Positions 7,848 to 16,407 are shown, numbered from the stretch's first letter. The stretch: DNA of 64,000 nucleotides from Brevibacillus ruminantium (GCF_023746555.1 NZ_CP098755.1:3235001-3299000), one strand, 5' to 3'. Numbers and translations: made by a program. The notes: a model not told the origin generated them from the sequence alone.

Positions 7848-8807
7848 TTACCAGGTTTCATAGATCACTTTTCCACTCTCTTCGAGGTTGTACCCGCCGA
7901 TGGAGGACAGCTCGTTTTGGAATGCTTCAGAGCGCACAAGCTCTGTTATCAATCGAATCAGTTCCACGTTTTGTTCCGTTTTGAGGAGAACCAGATCGTA
8001 CTTTTCTTCGACCATAGGCAAAAATTCGACACCTACCATGCGGGCTGCCTTTTCAATACCGACGCCGATATCTGCCTCCCCTCGGGCCACCGTACCAGCC
8101 ACCGCCAGGTGATTTCCCTCTTCCCGTTCGTATCCTGAAATCGCCTTGCCGGTAAGTCCATGCAGACGGAATTGTTCTTCGATCAGTGTCCTTGCTCCCG
8201 ATCCTTTTTCACGATTGACCATGCGAATACCCGGTTTACGAAAATCCTCCCAACCGACCAGCTTTTTGGGATTGCCCGGCTGTACAAAAAATCCCGCCCA
8301 GCGCGAAAGCAGGCGTATCACCAAAAAACGGTGCCCCACCAACATTCGCCGAATATAAGGAAGATTGTATGTCTGCGTATCGCCATCAAAAAGATGGGTG
8401 CTGACGATGTCCGCTTCACCCTTGTACATCGCCCACAGGCTGTTGATACTGCCGACATACGATCGAAGCGGACGAAGCGTTTTCCCCCGCTTCTCCAAAT
8501 GGTTTGCCAGCAAATCCAGACTGACATCCTGGCCGCTGATAATGATGGATTGCTGCTGTCCCGGATGGCGAGTAAGCGATGCGGCGGTCGTAACCGAATG
8601 CACGCCAGTGGCTGCCAGGTGAGCGGGTTGGTATTCCCCTTTGGCCCGTGCTTTGTAGGCCTCCAAATCAGATGCATCGACTCTCATCTGTCTGCCAACC
8701 CTGTAAGCAGGCAGCTCTCCTTTTTTAATCAAATCGTAAACCGTTAATTTAGAGATTTTCAGCAGCTTGGCAATTTCCTCAGTTGTATATGAGTTATCGT
8801 GAGTCAT
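7848..8807 (-). CDS. One-component regulator: excisionase-type HTH plus molybdate-binding-like (PBP) domain
   Basis: The N-terminal ~60 residues form a MerR/excisionase-type winged helix (YTTEEIAKLLKISKLTVYDL). The rest resembles the PBP-like domain seen in cytoplasmic molybdate or tungstate sensors, with typical pieces such as LAVAGTVARGEADIGVGIE and MVNREKGSGARTLIEEQ. Such proteins sense the same ligand as the neighbouring transporter. The gene is divergent from modABC, and a 24-base palindrome lies directly after the modA -10. I infer repression of modABC, and possibly autoregulation, when the oxyanion is bound. The length (319) fits this fusion family, of which Bacillus YvgK-type proteins are a truncated relative. 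Confidence 0.85.
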   Translation of the reverse strand: MTHDNSYTTEEIAKLLKISKLTVYDLIKKGELPAYRVGRQMRVDASDLEAYKARAKGEYQPAHLAATGVHSVTTAASLTRHPGQQQSIIISGQDVSLDLLANHLEKRGKTLRPLRSYVGSINSLWAMYKGEADIVSTHLFDGDTQTYNLPYIRRMLVGHRFLVIRLLSRWAGFFVQPGNPKKLVGWEDFRKPGIRMVNREKGSGARTLIEEQFRLHGLTGKAISGYEREEGNHLAVAGTVARGEADIGVGIEKAARMVGVEFLPMVEEKYDLVLLKTEQNVELIRLITELVRSEAFQNELSSIGGYNLEESGKVIYETW

Positions 8808-8897
8808 GTCTGCCTCCCGTTTTTTATCCTGATCCTATCAAAACAACGATTTTTTCAGCTATCTCCCTATTTTCCGTCATCCTTTTCCATTTCGCAA

Positions 8898-8925
8898 TTG
8901 ATTATCTCGTACAATTCCATATAAT
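8898..8925 (+). promoter_or_regulatory. modABC sigma-A promoter
   Basis: TTGATT at 8898-8903, a 16-base spacer and a perfect TATAAT at 8920-8925. The likely start point falls at about 8932, inside the palindrome described next. Confidence 0.7.
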
Positions 8926-8930
8926 CTAAT

Positions 8931-8954
8931 TATAACTAATTATATTTAGTTATA
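8931..8954. promoter_or_regulatory. Palindromic operator candidate upstream of modA
   Basis: TATAACTAA (8931-8939) and TTAGTTATA (8946-8954) are perfect inverted arms with a 6-base AT spacer. The site begins five bases after the modA -10, an ideal repression position. Its AT-rich dyad form resembles molybdate-responsive operators in general. Binding by the adjacent regulator is inferred. Confidence 0.65.
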
Positions 8955-8983
8955 TGTAAACAGAAGATTGGAGGACCATTTTC

Positions 8984-9814
8984 ATGTTTTTGTCACTGTA
9001 CAAGCGTACTGGTTTTTTCACTCTGCTGCTGGCTTCTCTGCTGATGGCCGTCGTTGGTTGTTCACCGCAAGCAGCCCAGCCGCCAGCCGCGGAGCCTGCA
9101 CCACAACAAGCACAAACTCCCGCTTCCGAGATTGAACTGATGGTATCGGCAGCAGCAAGCCTGACGGATGCCTTAAACGAGATCAAACCACTGTTTGAAC
9201 AACAGCATCAAGGTGTCAAGCTTACATATATTTTGGGCAGCTCCGGCAAGCTCGCTACCCAGATCGAGCAGGGTGCCCCCTCTGATCTCTTTTTGTCCGC
9301 CAGCAAGAAGGACATGGACACACTGGAAGAGAAACAATTGATTCTGAAAGAGTCGCGCTCCGATTTTACCAAAAACGAACTGGTTCTCGTCGTTGGCAAA
9401 GATAGCCCGTTATCCGTATCCTCGTTCGAAGAGCTTGGCAGCGACAGCATCAAACATCTGGCTGTGGGTCAACCGGACAGTGTACCTGCCGGACGCTATG
9501 CGAAGGAAGCGCTGGAGCATTTGAAGCTGTGGGAACCTGTAAGCGCGAAACTGGTATTTGGCAGTGATGTCAGACAAGTGCTTACCTTCGTTGAATCAGG
9601 CAATGCTGAGGCGGGGATCGTCTACGGAAGCGACGCTGCCACCTCCGAAAAAGTAAAAGTTGTAGCTACAGCCAATGCTGACTGGCACAAACCGATTGTC
9701 TATCCGGGCGCGGTGATTGCCTCGTCGCAGCATCAGGATGTGGCTCAAGCATTCCTGTCCTTTTTGCTCAGTGATCAAGGAAAAGAAATCCTGCAAAAAT
9801 ACGGTTTTCGCTAA
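8984..9814 (+). CDS. modA: Molybdate ABC transporter substrate-binding lipoprotein
   Basis: The 276-residue precursor has a signal sequence ending in the lipobox LLMAVVGC (Cys at residue ~26), followed by a P/A/Q-rich linker, so it is a lipoprotein tethered outside the membrane. The mature part has the ModA signature: LMVSAAASLTDALNEIKPLF at the start, GSSGKLATQIEQGAPSDLFLSA with oxyanion-contacting Ser residues, and the C-terminal VYGSDA and KPIVYPGAVI. It captures molybdate, or possibly tungstate, for ModB. It is first in a modABC operon; modB follows after 32 bases. Confidence 0.95.
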   Translation: MFLSLYKRTGFFTLLLASLLMAVVGCSPQAAQPPAAEPAPQQAQTPASEIELMVSAAASLTDALNEIKPLFEQQHQGVKLTYILGSSGKLATQIEQGAPSDLFLSASKKDMDTLEEKQLILKESRSDFTKNELVLVVGKDSPLSVSSFEELGSDSIKHLAVGQPDSVPAGRYAKEALEHLKLWEPVSAKLVFGSDVRQVLTFVESGNAEAGIVYGSDAATSEKVKVVATANADWHKPIVYPGAVIASSQHQDVAQAFLSFLLSDQGKEILQKYGFR

Positions 9815-9846
9815 GCCGGATAGAGAAGAAAGGAGATGGACGCTGC

Positions 9847-10530
9847 GTGGAATCTAATCTGACTCCCTTGCTTCTCTCCCTCAAAGTGGCCGCTATCTCG
9901 ACGGTTGTCGTATTTATTAGCGGGTTGTTGATCGCCAGATTCTTTACCCAGAAAGATTTTTTCGGTAAAAACTTTTTGGAATCACTCATCTTGCTGCCCA
10001 TTGTCCTGCCACCTACTGTGGTAGGCTTTGGGCTTTTACTGGCATTTGGGAAAAACGGCTTCCTCGGGAAGTGGCTGCAGGACATATTTGGTCTGCAGAT
10101 CGTCTTTACCCTGACGGGGGCTGTTATTGCCTCCATCGTCGTCTCCTTTCCCCTGATGTATCAGAGTGCCCAGGCTGCATTTACAGGGGTCGACCGGCGT
10201 TTGGAAGATGCTGCCCGTACGATGGGTTCATCGGAGTGGCGCGTCTTCTGGACTGTCTCCTTTCCCCTTGCTTGGCCCGGACTGTTGGCCGGCCTCGTCC
10301 TCTCCTTTGCGAGAGGATTGGGCGAGTTTGGAGCGACGCTGATGCTCGCCGGATACATCCCTGGGAAAACGGACACCATTCCCATTGCGATCTACTTCGC
10401 TGTCGAAGCGGGACAAATGGAAAAAGCCATGTTTTGGGTAGTGGTGATCGTTGCCCTCGGCATGGGAACCACCGTTTGGCTCAACTGGTGGAGTCGTCGT
10501 AGTCTGCGCCGCTTTGCCAACACGAAGTAA
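9847..10530 (+). CDS. modB: Molybdate ABC transporter permease
   Basis: The start is GTG 9847, preceded by AAGGAGATGG. The 227-residue protein has about five transmembrane helices. The cytoplasmic EAA loop (EDAARTMGSSEWRVFWTVSFPLAWPGLLAG) docks to the ATPase, and the conserved FARGLGEFGATLMLAG region is present, both typical of ModB/CysU permeases. It forms the channel of the molybdate importer. The modC ATG is 16 bases downstream, so co-translation is likely. Confidence 0.95.
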   Translation: MESNLTPLLLSLKVAAISTVVVFISGLLIARFFTQKDFFGKNFLESLILLPIVLPPTVVGFGLLLAFGKNGFLGKWLQDIFGLQIVFTLTGAVIASIVVSFPLMYQSAQAAFTGVDRRLEDAARTMGSSEWRVFWTVSFPLAWPGLLAGLVLSFARGLGEFGATLMLAGYIPGKTDTIPIAIYFAVEAGQMEKAMFWVVVIVALGMGTTVWLNWWSRRSLRRFANTK

Positions 10531-10545
10531 TGAGAGGGGTTCATT

Positions 10546-11205
10546 ATGCTGCATGTCAATATCGTGAAAACCCTGCCCGAGTTTACACTGAATGCCCAGT
10601 TTTCCGTTCATGACGAGATCCTCGTTCTGTTCGGACCGTCGGGCTCTGGAAAGACGACGATTCTCAACTGTGTGGCTGGGCTCATTCACCCAGACTCTGG
10701 CTCTATACACCTGTCAGATCAGGTTTTTTATGATCATGCTCACAACATCAAGCTGCCTACAAAAAACCGGAACATCGGATATGTCTTCCAGGATTATGCC
10801 CTTTTCCCGCATATGACTGTTGAGCAAAATATCCGCTACGGCTTAAAACAAATGCCTCCCGCCGTGCTTCAGGAGCTGCTGCAAACCGTGGGCATCGACC
10901 AGCTCCTGTCTAAATACCCGCATCAATTGTCCGGCGGACAGAAACAGCGTGTTGCTCTTGTCCGCGCCTTGGCAACAGAGCCTCAGATCCTGCTGCTGGA
11001 TGAGCCGCTCTCGGCACTTGATGCGGATACCCGGCGGCAGTGCCAGGATGAGCTTCTGCGCATTCACGAAAAATGGCGCATTCCCATACTGCTGGTCACG
11101 CATGATCGCGAAGAGGCAGAGCGCCTGGGTGATATCATGCTTACAAATAAAGACGGTTGTTTTTTTCATGAAACAAAAAACCGCGCCTGCTCATATCCGT
11201 CCTAA
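10546..11205 (+). CDS. modC: Molybdate ABC transporter ATP-binding protein (short form)
   Basis: A 219-residue ATPase with Walker A (GPSGSGKTT, residues ~31-39), a Q-loop (FQDYALFPHMTVEQN), the signature [16 protein letters not shown], Walker B (ILLLDEPLSALD) and the H-loop (LLVTHDREEAE). It powers molybdate import with ModB. Typical ModC has ~350 residues with a C-terminal molybdate-binding TOBE domain; here the protein ends right after the ATPase core, so that domain is absent. Regulation may rest entirely with the PBP-domain repressor. The stop codon lies inside the terminator hairpin. Confidence 0.9.
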   Translation: MLHVNIVKTLPEFTLNAQFSVHDEILVLFGPSGSGKTTILNCVAGLIHPDSGSIHLSDQVFYDHAHNIKLPTKNRNIGYVFQDYALFPHMTVEQNIRYGLKQMPPAVLQELLQTVGIDQLLSKYPHQLSGGQKQRVALVRALATEPQILLLDEPLSALDADTRRQCQDELLRIHEKWRIPILLVTHDREEAERLGDIMLTNKDGCFFHETKNRACSYPS

Positions 11206-11235
11206 GACAGGATCGAGCGGGCGCGGTCCTTTTTA
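11180..11235 (+). terminator. modABC terminator
   Basis: ACCGCGCCTGCTC (11180-11192) pairs with GAGCGGGCGCGGT (11215-11227) with one mismatch, followed by CCTTTTT. The modC stop codon (11203-11205) is in the loop. Confidence 0.8.
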
Positions 11236-11281
11236 TCCCCACCAAAGCTTCGCCAAAAGCTGGCCAGCCAGCTTTTCATCT

Positions 11282-12046
11282 TTAACGCGGCGTGATCGCT
11301 TCCAGCTTGATATCGTTCTGTTTTGACCAACGATGGAGCTCCACCAAAAATTGAAGAACGTCGGGGCTTTCACAATGCACACAGAGCGTATCTGCGGCCA
11401 GCGCAATGCTGGACCCGTCGACCGTTTGCACCTTTTGCTTCAGTACCAGTTGGCGGGTCTGCTCCATCTGCTCTTCTTTGCTGATCAGCACACTGCCTTC
11501 TAGCTCGCGCGGCGCCAGCCGGCCAGTGGGCAGATAGGCGCGGTCTGCAAATACTTCTTCTGCCACCTGCAGACCATGCTCCAAACCAGCTTCGACCAGG
11601 GCGCTGCCCGACAAAGCATAGACGATCAGTTCTTCGTCAATATCTGAAATTGCACGGGCTACGGCTTCCGCCAGCTCCGGCCTCTCTGCCGCCTCATTGT
11701 ACAGCGCACCGTGAAGCTTTACATGGTGCAGTTCTCCTCCGAGTGCACGTGTCATTCCGGCCAAAGCAGACACCTGATACAATACCAATTCATATACTTC
11801 GCGCACCGAAAGATTCATGGAACGACGTCCGAAGCCGTGAATATCCGGGTAACCGGGATGAGCGCCGATTTTGACGCCATGTCGCAGGGCTGCCTCGATG
11901 GTCCGGCAAATAATATGGGGATCTCCAGCATGAAGACCACAGGCAATGTTTACGGAAGTAATCCATTTCATGATGCCCAAGTCCTCTGCCTGCCGTCCAC
12001 GGCCATAGCCCTCTGCCAAATCACAGTTAATATCCAAATGTATCAT
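11282..12046 (-). CDS. pxpA: 5-oxoprolinase subunit A (LamB/YcsF family)
   Basis: A 254-residue LamB/YcsF-family protein. Signature motifs are IDINCDLAEGYG at residues 4-15, SVNIACGLHAGDPHII, GVKIGAHPGYPDIHGFGRR, and VKLHGALYNEA. PxpA acts with PxpB and PxpC to cleave 5-oxoproline (pyroglutamate) to glutamate using ATP. In most Bacillales the three genes are together; here no pxpB or pxpC is adjacent, so the partners must lie elsewhere or the protein acts differently. The neighbouring mod operon and ylbG have no obvious link to it. Confidence 0.92.
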   Translation of the reverse strand: MIHLDINCDLAEGYGRGRQAEDLGIMKWITSVNIACGLHAGDPHIICRTIEAALRHGVKIGAHPGYPDIHGFGRRSMNLSVREVYELVLYQVSALAGMTRALGGELHHVKLHGALYNEAAERPELAEAVARAISDIDEELIVYALSGSALVEAGLEHGLQVAEEVFADRAYLPTGRLAPRELEGSVLISKEEQMEQTRQLVLKQKVQTVDGSSIALAADTLCVHCESPDVLQFLVELHRWSKQNDIKLEAITPR

Positions 12047-12162
12047 GAAGCACCCGCCTTTCTATTTCCCACTATGCTCAATCTATGAAAGCGCACTCAT
12101 CAGCATAACTACAGGAAGTTCTTACCTCTTTAGCATACCATGTAGTGAGTTAGAGCAAAAGG

Positions 12163-12186
12163 AAAAAAGCTGCCAAAAGGGCAGCT
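12163..12186 (-). terminator. Terminator after ylbG
   Basis: On the minus strand AGCTGCC and GGCAGCT pair around a CTTTT loop, followed by six T. It sits about 20 bases after the ylbG stop. Confidence 0.8.
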
Positions 12187-12204
12187 GTCGTCAAACAGAC
12201 ACGA

Positions 12205-12549
12205 TTAATTCGTAATTCCCGCTGGTTGTAATTCATTATCTCCCAGAAGGGAGTCCGTTATAGCCATGAGCTGATGCTTTTCCTGTTTGTAGTCGTATTC
12301 CTTCGCCTTATCCGGCTTGGCATTATTGTACTCAATCGGAATTTCATGGCGATGCGAACGCTCAATTTTGGTCACAAAGTGCAGACGCTCCATAATCTTG
12401 ATGGTTTCATCAAACTGTTCGGCGTCTACATACATGGAGACGTAGTTTAAGCGTTTGGAGATGTAATGAATGGTGCCAAATTTGCGTAAATTTTTCGCGG
12501 CACTGGGGTTTTTCACCCAAACAGCAAGACCCAGACGACGTTCTCTCAT
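12205..12549 (-). CDS. ylbG: YlbG family protein (UPF0298)
   Basis: A 114-residue protein with the DUF2129/YlbG pattern: LGLAVWVKNPSAAKNLRKFG, then YISKRLNYVSMYVDAEQFDE, and FVTKIERSHRHEIPIEY. The function is unknown. In Bacillus it lies next to ylbF, and here ricF (ylbF) is only ~400 bases upstream on the same strand, separated by a small opposing gene. The C-terminal ~30 residues are polar and variable. Confidence 0.85.
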   Translation of the reverse strand: MRERRLGLAVWVKNPSAAKNLRKFGTIHYISKRLNYVSMYVDAEQFDETIKIMERLHFVTKIERSHRHEIPIEYNNAKPDKAKEYDYKQEKHQLMAITDSLLGDNELQPAGITN

Positions 12550-12627
12550 AACCGGTCATCCTGCTCCTTTCTGTTCTGTACGTGGTAGAATGATCAGTAA
12601 TGGCTCACTTATTGGAGATGATCTCGC

Positions 12628-12954
12628 ATGATTCTGCTCGATCAACTGTATCAACGGCTCATGGAAGAACTGTTTGCAGACGGTTTCGTTGCGGCAGCGA
12701 GCTGGCGGGAATACGCAGGCCGGCGCTTTCTCTATGTAAGAAGCCCGCTCACCTCTGCGCAGCTCAGTACATGCCTGACTGCCGCAGGTGAGCGGATTAC
12801 CGCGGGAACCGTCATTCAACCGGAGTGTATCTATGTCCGGACTACCGGTGAGGACCAGGTTTTTCGCTTTCGTTTTGTCATCCCGGAAGACAAAAAATTT
12901 TGCTGCGGAAACCTGTGTGAAGATTGCTTCCTGTTTCGCTCTCAGTTGTCATGA
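12628..12954 (+). CDS. Small conserved-looking protein with a Cys-rich C-terminus, function unknown
   Basis: A 108-residue soluble protein beginning MILLDQLYQRLMEELFADGF. Near the C-terminus it has CCGNLCEDC, four cysteines in nine residues that could bind zinc or a metal cluster. It lies between ylbG and ricF on the opposite strand, and its stop overlaps the stop of ricF by six bases. I do not recognise the family. An ATG with a GGAGATGA-like site supports the start. Confidence 0.6.
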   Translation: MILLDQLYQRLMEELFADGFVAAASWREYAGRRFLYVRSPLTSAQLSTCLTAAGERITAGTVIQPECIYVRTTGEDQVFRFRFVIPEDKKFCCGNLCEDCFLFRSQLS

Positions 12955-13404
12955 GTGTTTTTTTATGCTGCAGCCGCAGCTTCCGCCGCCCCCGCAACCG
13001 CTGCTTTTGGCTTCCAGAAACGGGTTGTTGCTCGGCACCTTAATACTGCTGGATACCGAATCGGCTATGGTTCTGCTTACCTCATACAAAAGCTGGTCGA
13101 GCGCATCTTCTGCCCGTTTGAACGCCTGGACTGAATCCAGCATTTCAATGGAGCGTTTCAACTGACGAATCTCTTTTGAAATGTTGTCATAGTCGGGATG
13201 GTACTTCCCGAAGCGCTGTACGTCCTCGTACTGCATTTTTTTGCGTTCAAACAGGGAGAGCAGGTGCTGTGCCTCCTCGTCCGCTTCCATCTCCTGCTTG
13301 GCATCTATATAGGCTGAGACCTCGCAGGACTGGTTGATCATCGTCGACAGCTCGTGCGATTGCAGAATCAGTTCAGCCATATCCACTGTTTTCAATGCTT
13401 CCAT
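12949..13404 (-). CDS. ricF: RicF (YlbF) family regulator of RNA processing, competence and sporulation
   Basis: ATG 13404 is chosen because a perfect AAGGAGGT lies 8 bases before it; the ATG seven codons upstream would have the ribosome site inside the gene. The 151-residue protein has the helical Com_YlbF region (residues ~10-115) and a glycine-cysteine tail SGCGGGGSCGCS. In Bacillus, RicF joins RicA and RicT in an Fe-S-binding complex that supports RNase Y-dependent mRNA maturation, biofilm formation and sporulation. The Cys tail agrees with cluster binding. Confidence 0.88.
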   Translation of the reverse strand: MEALKTVDMAELILQSHELSTMINQSCEVSAYIDAKQEMEADEEAQHLLSLFERKKMQYEDVQRFGKYHPDYDNISKEIRQLKRSIEMLDSVQAFKRAEDALDQLLYEVSRTIADSVSSSIKVPSNNPFLEAKSSGCGGGGSCGCSIKKHS

Positions 13405-13463
13405 CAGCGAGACCTCCTTATTCATTTTGGGATCGACTTATATTGTACCACGAAGCAAACAGG

Positions 13464-15368
13464 CTAGTACAGATATTCAGGCAGCACAATGCGCACACGC
13501 TGGATATCATCCAGTTTGCAGCGCAGCTTCTTCTTGCCACTCTCCAGGGATACATACCAATACCCCATCTCCACAGAGAGTTGGCGCGGAATTCCTTCTT
13601 TTACCTCTTTGTTCCCCAGTTCCGCCTGGATGTCCAATCCCAGCTCTGACGCTCGTTGCAACAGCGTTCGCATCGTCTGGGGATGATACGACTGAAAATG
13701 CTGCGTCCACATTTTGGGCAACGTGGTGTAGTGGTGCATCCCCTCCAACTGATCAGGAAATGTATTTTCGACCGCAAATCCATCCCAAGGAAGCGGAATC
13801 GAGAAAAGCCCCTCTTGTCTTCCCTGCCGTGTTTCTTCGCCTGCCAGAGCTTCTGTTCTACCTTTTCTCGCCTGAAACGGCTCATACCCGTATTTTCGGA
13901 AGAGTGCCATTACCTCTTTTTCCTGCTCAGGTGTTACCAAGAACTCGGTCGGAGAAATCACCATACCCAAAAATCGCTGAAACGGCTTCAGTCCCTTGAT
14001 CTCCTCCAGCAAGCCCGGATGTGCAGTACGGACGCGGATGAACGGTTCAAGCTGAATCTGACGGGTCTGTCTTCCCCACAGGTAGATCAACTGCTCAAGC
14101 GACTCCGGGAGCGGGTGGACACAATGCCGCTGTAAAACCGCAATGACGTCCTCCTCTTTTCCTCCTGCCGACAAATAGGCCTGCAACGGTTTTGCCTGCA
14201 ATTCACCCGAAATGAGATCGCCTGCAAAAGAGAGCGGACAAAAAAAGCTGAGCTCCCAAAGTGCCAGAAGGGGCACCAAGGGGGGAATAGTCACCATGCC
14301 GGAAGGGTCGATAAACCATCTTTCTGTGGGGGGGAGAAGAGGCAGACGATTCCAGCGCCAGTACACCTCACCGGACGCAGATTCGCCCATTTGTATCCAG
14401 CCAAAACCAAGTAACAAATGAAGCCATTCCTTTGTCGCAAGCTCGGCAGCACTTGTAGAGACCTCAAAGCCCGCGCTCTCCAGTGTTCTGATTTGTTCCT
14501 GAATACTGTGCCAATGATCGGGCTCGGCGTGTTTCATCACTGCGACCAGACCGTCCCACCAGCTTTCATGTGGCAGGTATTCCTCTACCAACAGACTGTA
14601 CAGATCATCCCATCTCTTTTTTGGGGAAGCAGCCAGCCATTCGCCAAGAACCGTCTGGTCCAGAATCATCATCCGTCCCTGTGATCGGACAAGGCCCAAT
14701 CGGATTGCGACATCCAGTACGATGGTAAGTGCCATACCTTCTTGTTTGACTTCAGGCAGCATCGCTTCTGCCCAACCGCTCACATGCTGATCGGAAATGG
14801 ATAGCAGCGGCGCCAGTTTCAGGAGAATTCTACGGTGAATCTGGCCTTTTTGCGTCAGCGGAACTGTAGAATCCCGGAGATAGGCAAGGACCCCAAAAAG
14901 ATCCAGATGTATCCCCCTGCCTGCTGATATATAATAAGGGAGCGTTTCCGGAGGGGATTCTTTGGATTGCCTGCCTTGGATAAGACAGAGGGTAAATGTT
15001 TCCTTCACTTCACGAGGCATGATGAACCCGACTTCGCCCCACATTTTGCGGACGGTCAGGATCATGCCCATGCGGCGAAGTTTATTCAGTCCGGCAGACA
15101 GGACATGCCCTCTGTTTTGCACCCATTTTTCCCACTCTTTTTTGCGAAAGAACCCTCTTGTTGCCGAGGTGACAAACAGCGTAATAACCTCTTTTTCACC
15201 TGCATCAGTCTGGGTCCAATATTGCTCAATAAGCTGCGGATCGGTTAAACGATCTGCCAACTCACGGTTGTCATTGATGCTCAGCCTCTTGGCGTGCTCG
15301 TCCAGGATCAATTGCCGAGTGGTTTGAGACAGAAATTCAATACCCTGTTGGATGTGCACACCTGTCAC
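13464..15368 (-). CDS. Large protein with an XPB/Ssl2-type helicase-associated domain, no helicase core
   Basis: A 634-residue soluble protein. The N-terminal half contains winged-helix-like stretches (LNKLRRMGMILTVRKMWGEVGFIMP), and the C-terminal part (~residues 440-560) resembles the helicase-associated domain family (PF13625-like). That family is seen at the N-terminus of bacterial XPB helicases and in stand-alone proteins next to them. I see no Walker A or DEAD box, so it is not itself an ATPase. No XPB gene is adjacent. The possible role, DNA-repair accessory, is inferred only from the family. It starts close to the divergent PrcB-domain gene. Confidence 0.65.
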   Translation of the reverse strand: MTGVHIQQGIEFLSQTTRQLILDEHAKRLSINDNRELADRLTDPQLIEQYWTQTDAGEKEVITLFVTSATRGFFRKKEWEKWVQNRGHVLSAGLNKLRRMGMILTVRKMWGEVGFIMPREVKETFTLCLIQGRQSKESPPETLPYYISAGRGIHLDLFGVLAYLRDSTVPLTQKGQIHRRILLKLAPLLSISDQHVSGWAEAMLPEVKQEGMALTIVLDVAIRLGLVRSQGRMMILDQTVLGEWLAASPKKRWDDLYSLLVEEYLPHESWWDGLVAVMKHAEPDHWHSIQEQIRTLESAGFEVSTSAAELATKEWLHLLLGFGWIQMGESASGEVYWRWNRLPLLPPTERWFIDPSGMVTIPPLVPLLALWELSFFCPLSFAGDLISGELQAKPLQAYLSAGGKEEDVIAVLQRHCVHPLPESLEQLIYLWGRQTRQIQLEPFIRVRTAHPGLLEEIKGLKPFQRFLGMVISPTEFLVTPEQEKEVMALFRKYGYEPFQARKGRTEALAGEETRQGRQEGLFSIPLPWDGFAVENTFPDQLEGMHHYTTLPKMWTQHFQSYHPQTMRTLLQRASELGLDIQAELGNKEVKEGIPRQLSVEMGYWYVSLESGKKKLRCKLDDIQRVRIVLPEYLY

Positions 15369-15415
15369 CTCATTTCACTGACTTGATCGATTCTTACCAT
15401 TTTGGAGGGATGTTT

Positions 15416-15841
15416 GTGTTACATGCATGGTACGGTTTACTTTTGGCTGCATCCTTGACTCTGACTGGTCAGCCGTTCTCTATAGATCATCCTACCCCAA
15501 CCACACCTATGGTGGAAAGCGCTGACGGTTTGCAGAGCGTTCATGCTCCATATCCGCCTGCTGTCCAAGATGCTTTGCGCTCTGTTCGTAAAAGTGGCGG
15601 ACATTCCGTCGTACGAGCCGACCAAAAAACATACGTCGTCATTGGCGCCGGACAACGCCCAACCGGCGGGTATCGCCTCGTCGCAGAACGTGTGGAAAAG
15701 ACAGGCACACACGGATATATCATTCATGTCCGCGAGCAAAAGCCTGCTGCCGGTGCGATGAAAACACAGGTAATCAGCTACCCAACTCTGGTCGTGGCTG
15801 TCCCTGACAACCAAGCTCAAGTCAAGGTTATCTTCTCATAA
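15416..15841 (+). CDS. Exported PrcB-domain (protease complex subunit-like) protein
   Basis: A GGAGGG site at 15404-15409 best fits GTG 15416; ATG 15410 would be too close to it. The first ~20 residues are hydrophobic (LHAWYGLLLAASLTLTG) and act as a signal or anchor. The C-terminal domain matches the PrcB_C pattern: KTYVVIGAGQRPTGGYRLVAERVEK, then IIHVREQKPAAG and SYPTLVVAVP. This domain is named after a treponemal protease-complex subunit; its role in Firmicutes is unknown. A strong terminator follows. Confidence 0.7.
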   Translation: MLHAWYGLLLAASLTLTGQPFSIDHPTPTTPMVESADGLQSVHAPYPPAVQDALRSVRKSGGHSVVRADQKTYVVIGAGQRPTGGYRLVAERVEKTGTHGYIIHVREQKPAAGAMKTQVISYPTLVVAVPDNQAQVKVIFS

Positions 15842-15843
15842 AG

Positions 15844-15886
15844 AAAAAGCCGACGTTCCAGCACCATTGCCGGAAGTCGGCTTTTT
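15844..15886 (+). terminator. Terminator after the PrcB-domain gene
   Basis: AAAAAGCCGAC and GTCGGCTTTTT form an 11-bp stem around a partly paired loop. It is symmetric and could also stop the leftward gene at 15913. Confidence 0.85.
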
Positions 15887-15912
15887 CGTTGTTCCAGGAG
15901 CTGCAAACAGCA

Positions 15913-16341
15913 TTACGGCTTGACGTTGACGCGAAACTCTCGCTTGACGCCATAGGAGTCGTGATTGTTATGAGCCAGCTCCACGACAATCTCGTGCGAA
16001 CCGCTTGAGAGATCCTTCACCACATAGGTTTTGTCAAAGGCTTTGGCCACTTTTTTCCCATCTACATAAATATGGACATGTCCTTCACCGTAGCGATTTT
16101 CCTTGCCCATGTTCTCGACGGAAAAAGAAAAACCCTTCACCTGCAGCGTCAAATGGAGATCATTTTTTTCCAGCTTATGACTGACTTCAAGTGTCGGAGC
16201 CTGTTGATTTTCTCCTGGTGCTTGGGGCATTCCTCCTGTGGTAAAGTCGCGCGCTGTGTTATAGGCCAATTCGATACAAGCGATTACACCGATCAGCAGG
16301 ATCAAGCGATAGACGAGACGCTTCGTCTTGCTCTGTTTCAT
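15913..16341 (-). CDS. Membrane-anchored extracellular protein of unknown function
   Basis: 142 residues: basic KQSKTKR, then a hydrophobic helix (LVYRLILLIGVIACIELAY, residues ~8-26), then an extracellular beta-rich domain. The domain carries GEGHVHIYVDGKKVAKAF and SSGSHEIVVELAHNNH, which recalls His-rich small Ig-like domains of the YtkA/DUF4399 kind. In those the His residues may bind metal; that is an inference. A good ribosome site (AAGGAGTG) precedes the ATG. It lies 66 bases after the nuclease lipoprotein gene on the same strand. Confidence 0.65.
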   Translation of the reverse strand: MKQSKTKRLVYRLILLIGVIACIELAYNTARDFTTGGMPQAPGENQQAPTLEVSHKLEKNDLHLTLQVKGFSFSVENMGKENRYGEGHVHIYVDGKKVAKAFDKTYVVKDLSSGSHEIVVELAHNNHDSYGVKREFRVNVKP

Positions 16342-16407
16342 GGGGACACTCCTTTCTCAGACGTCATCCCCATTTTTCCCCAACCTGCTCGGCTTCATTC
16401 TTGTTTT

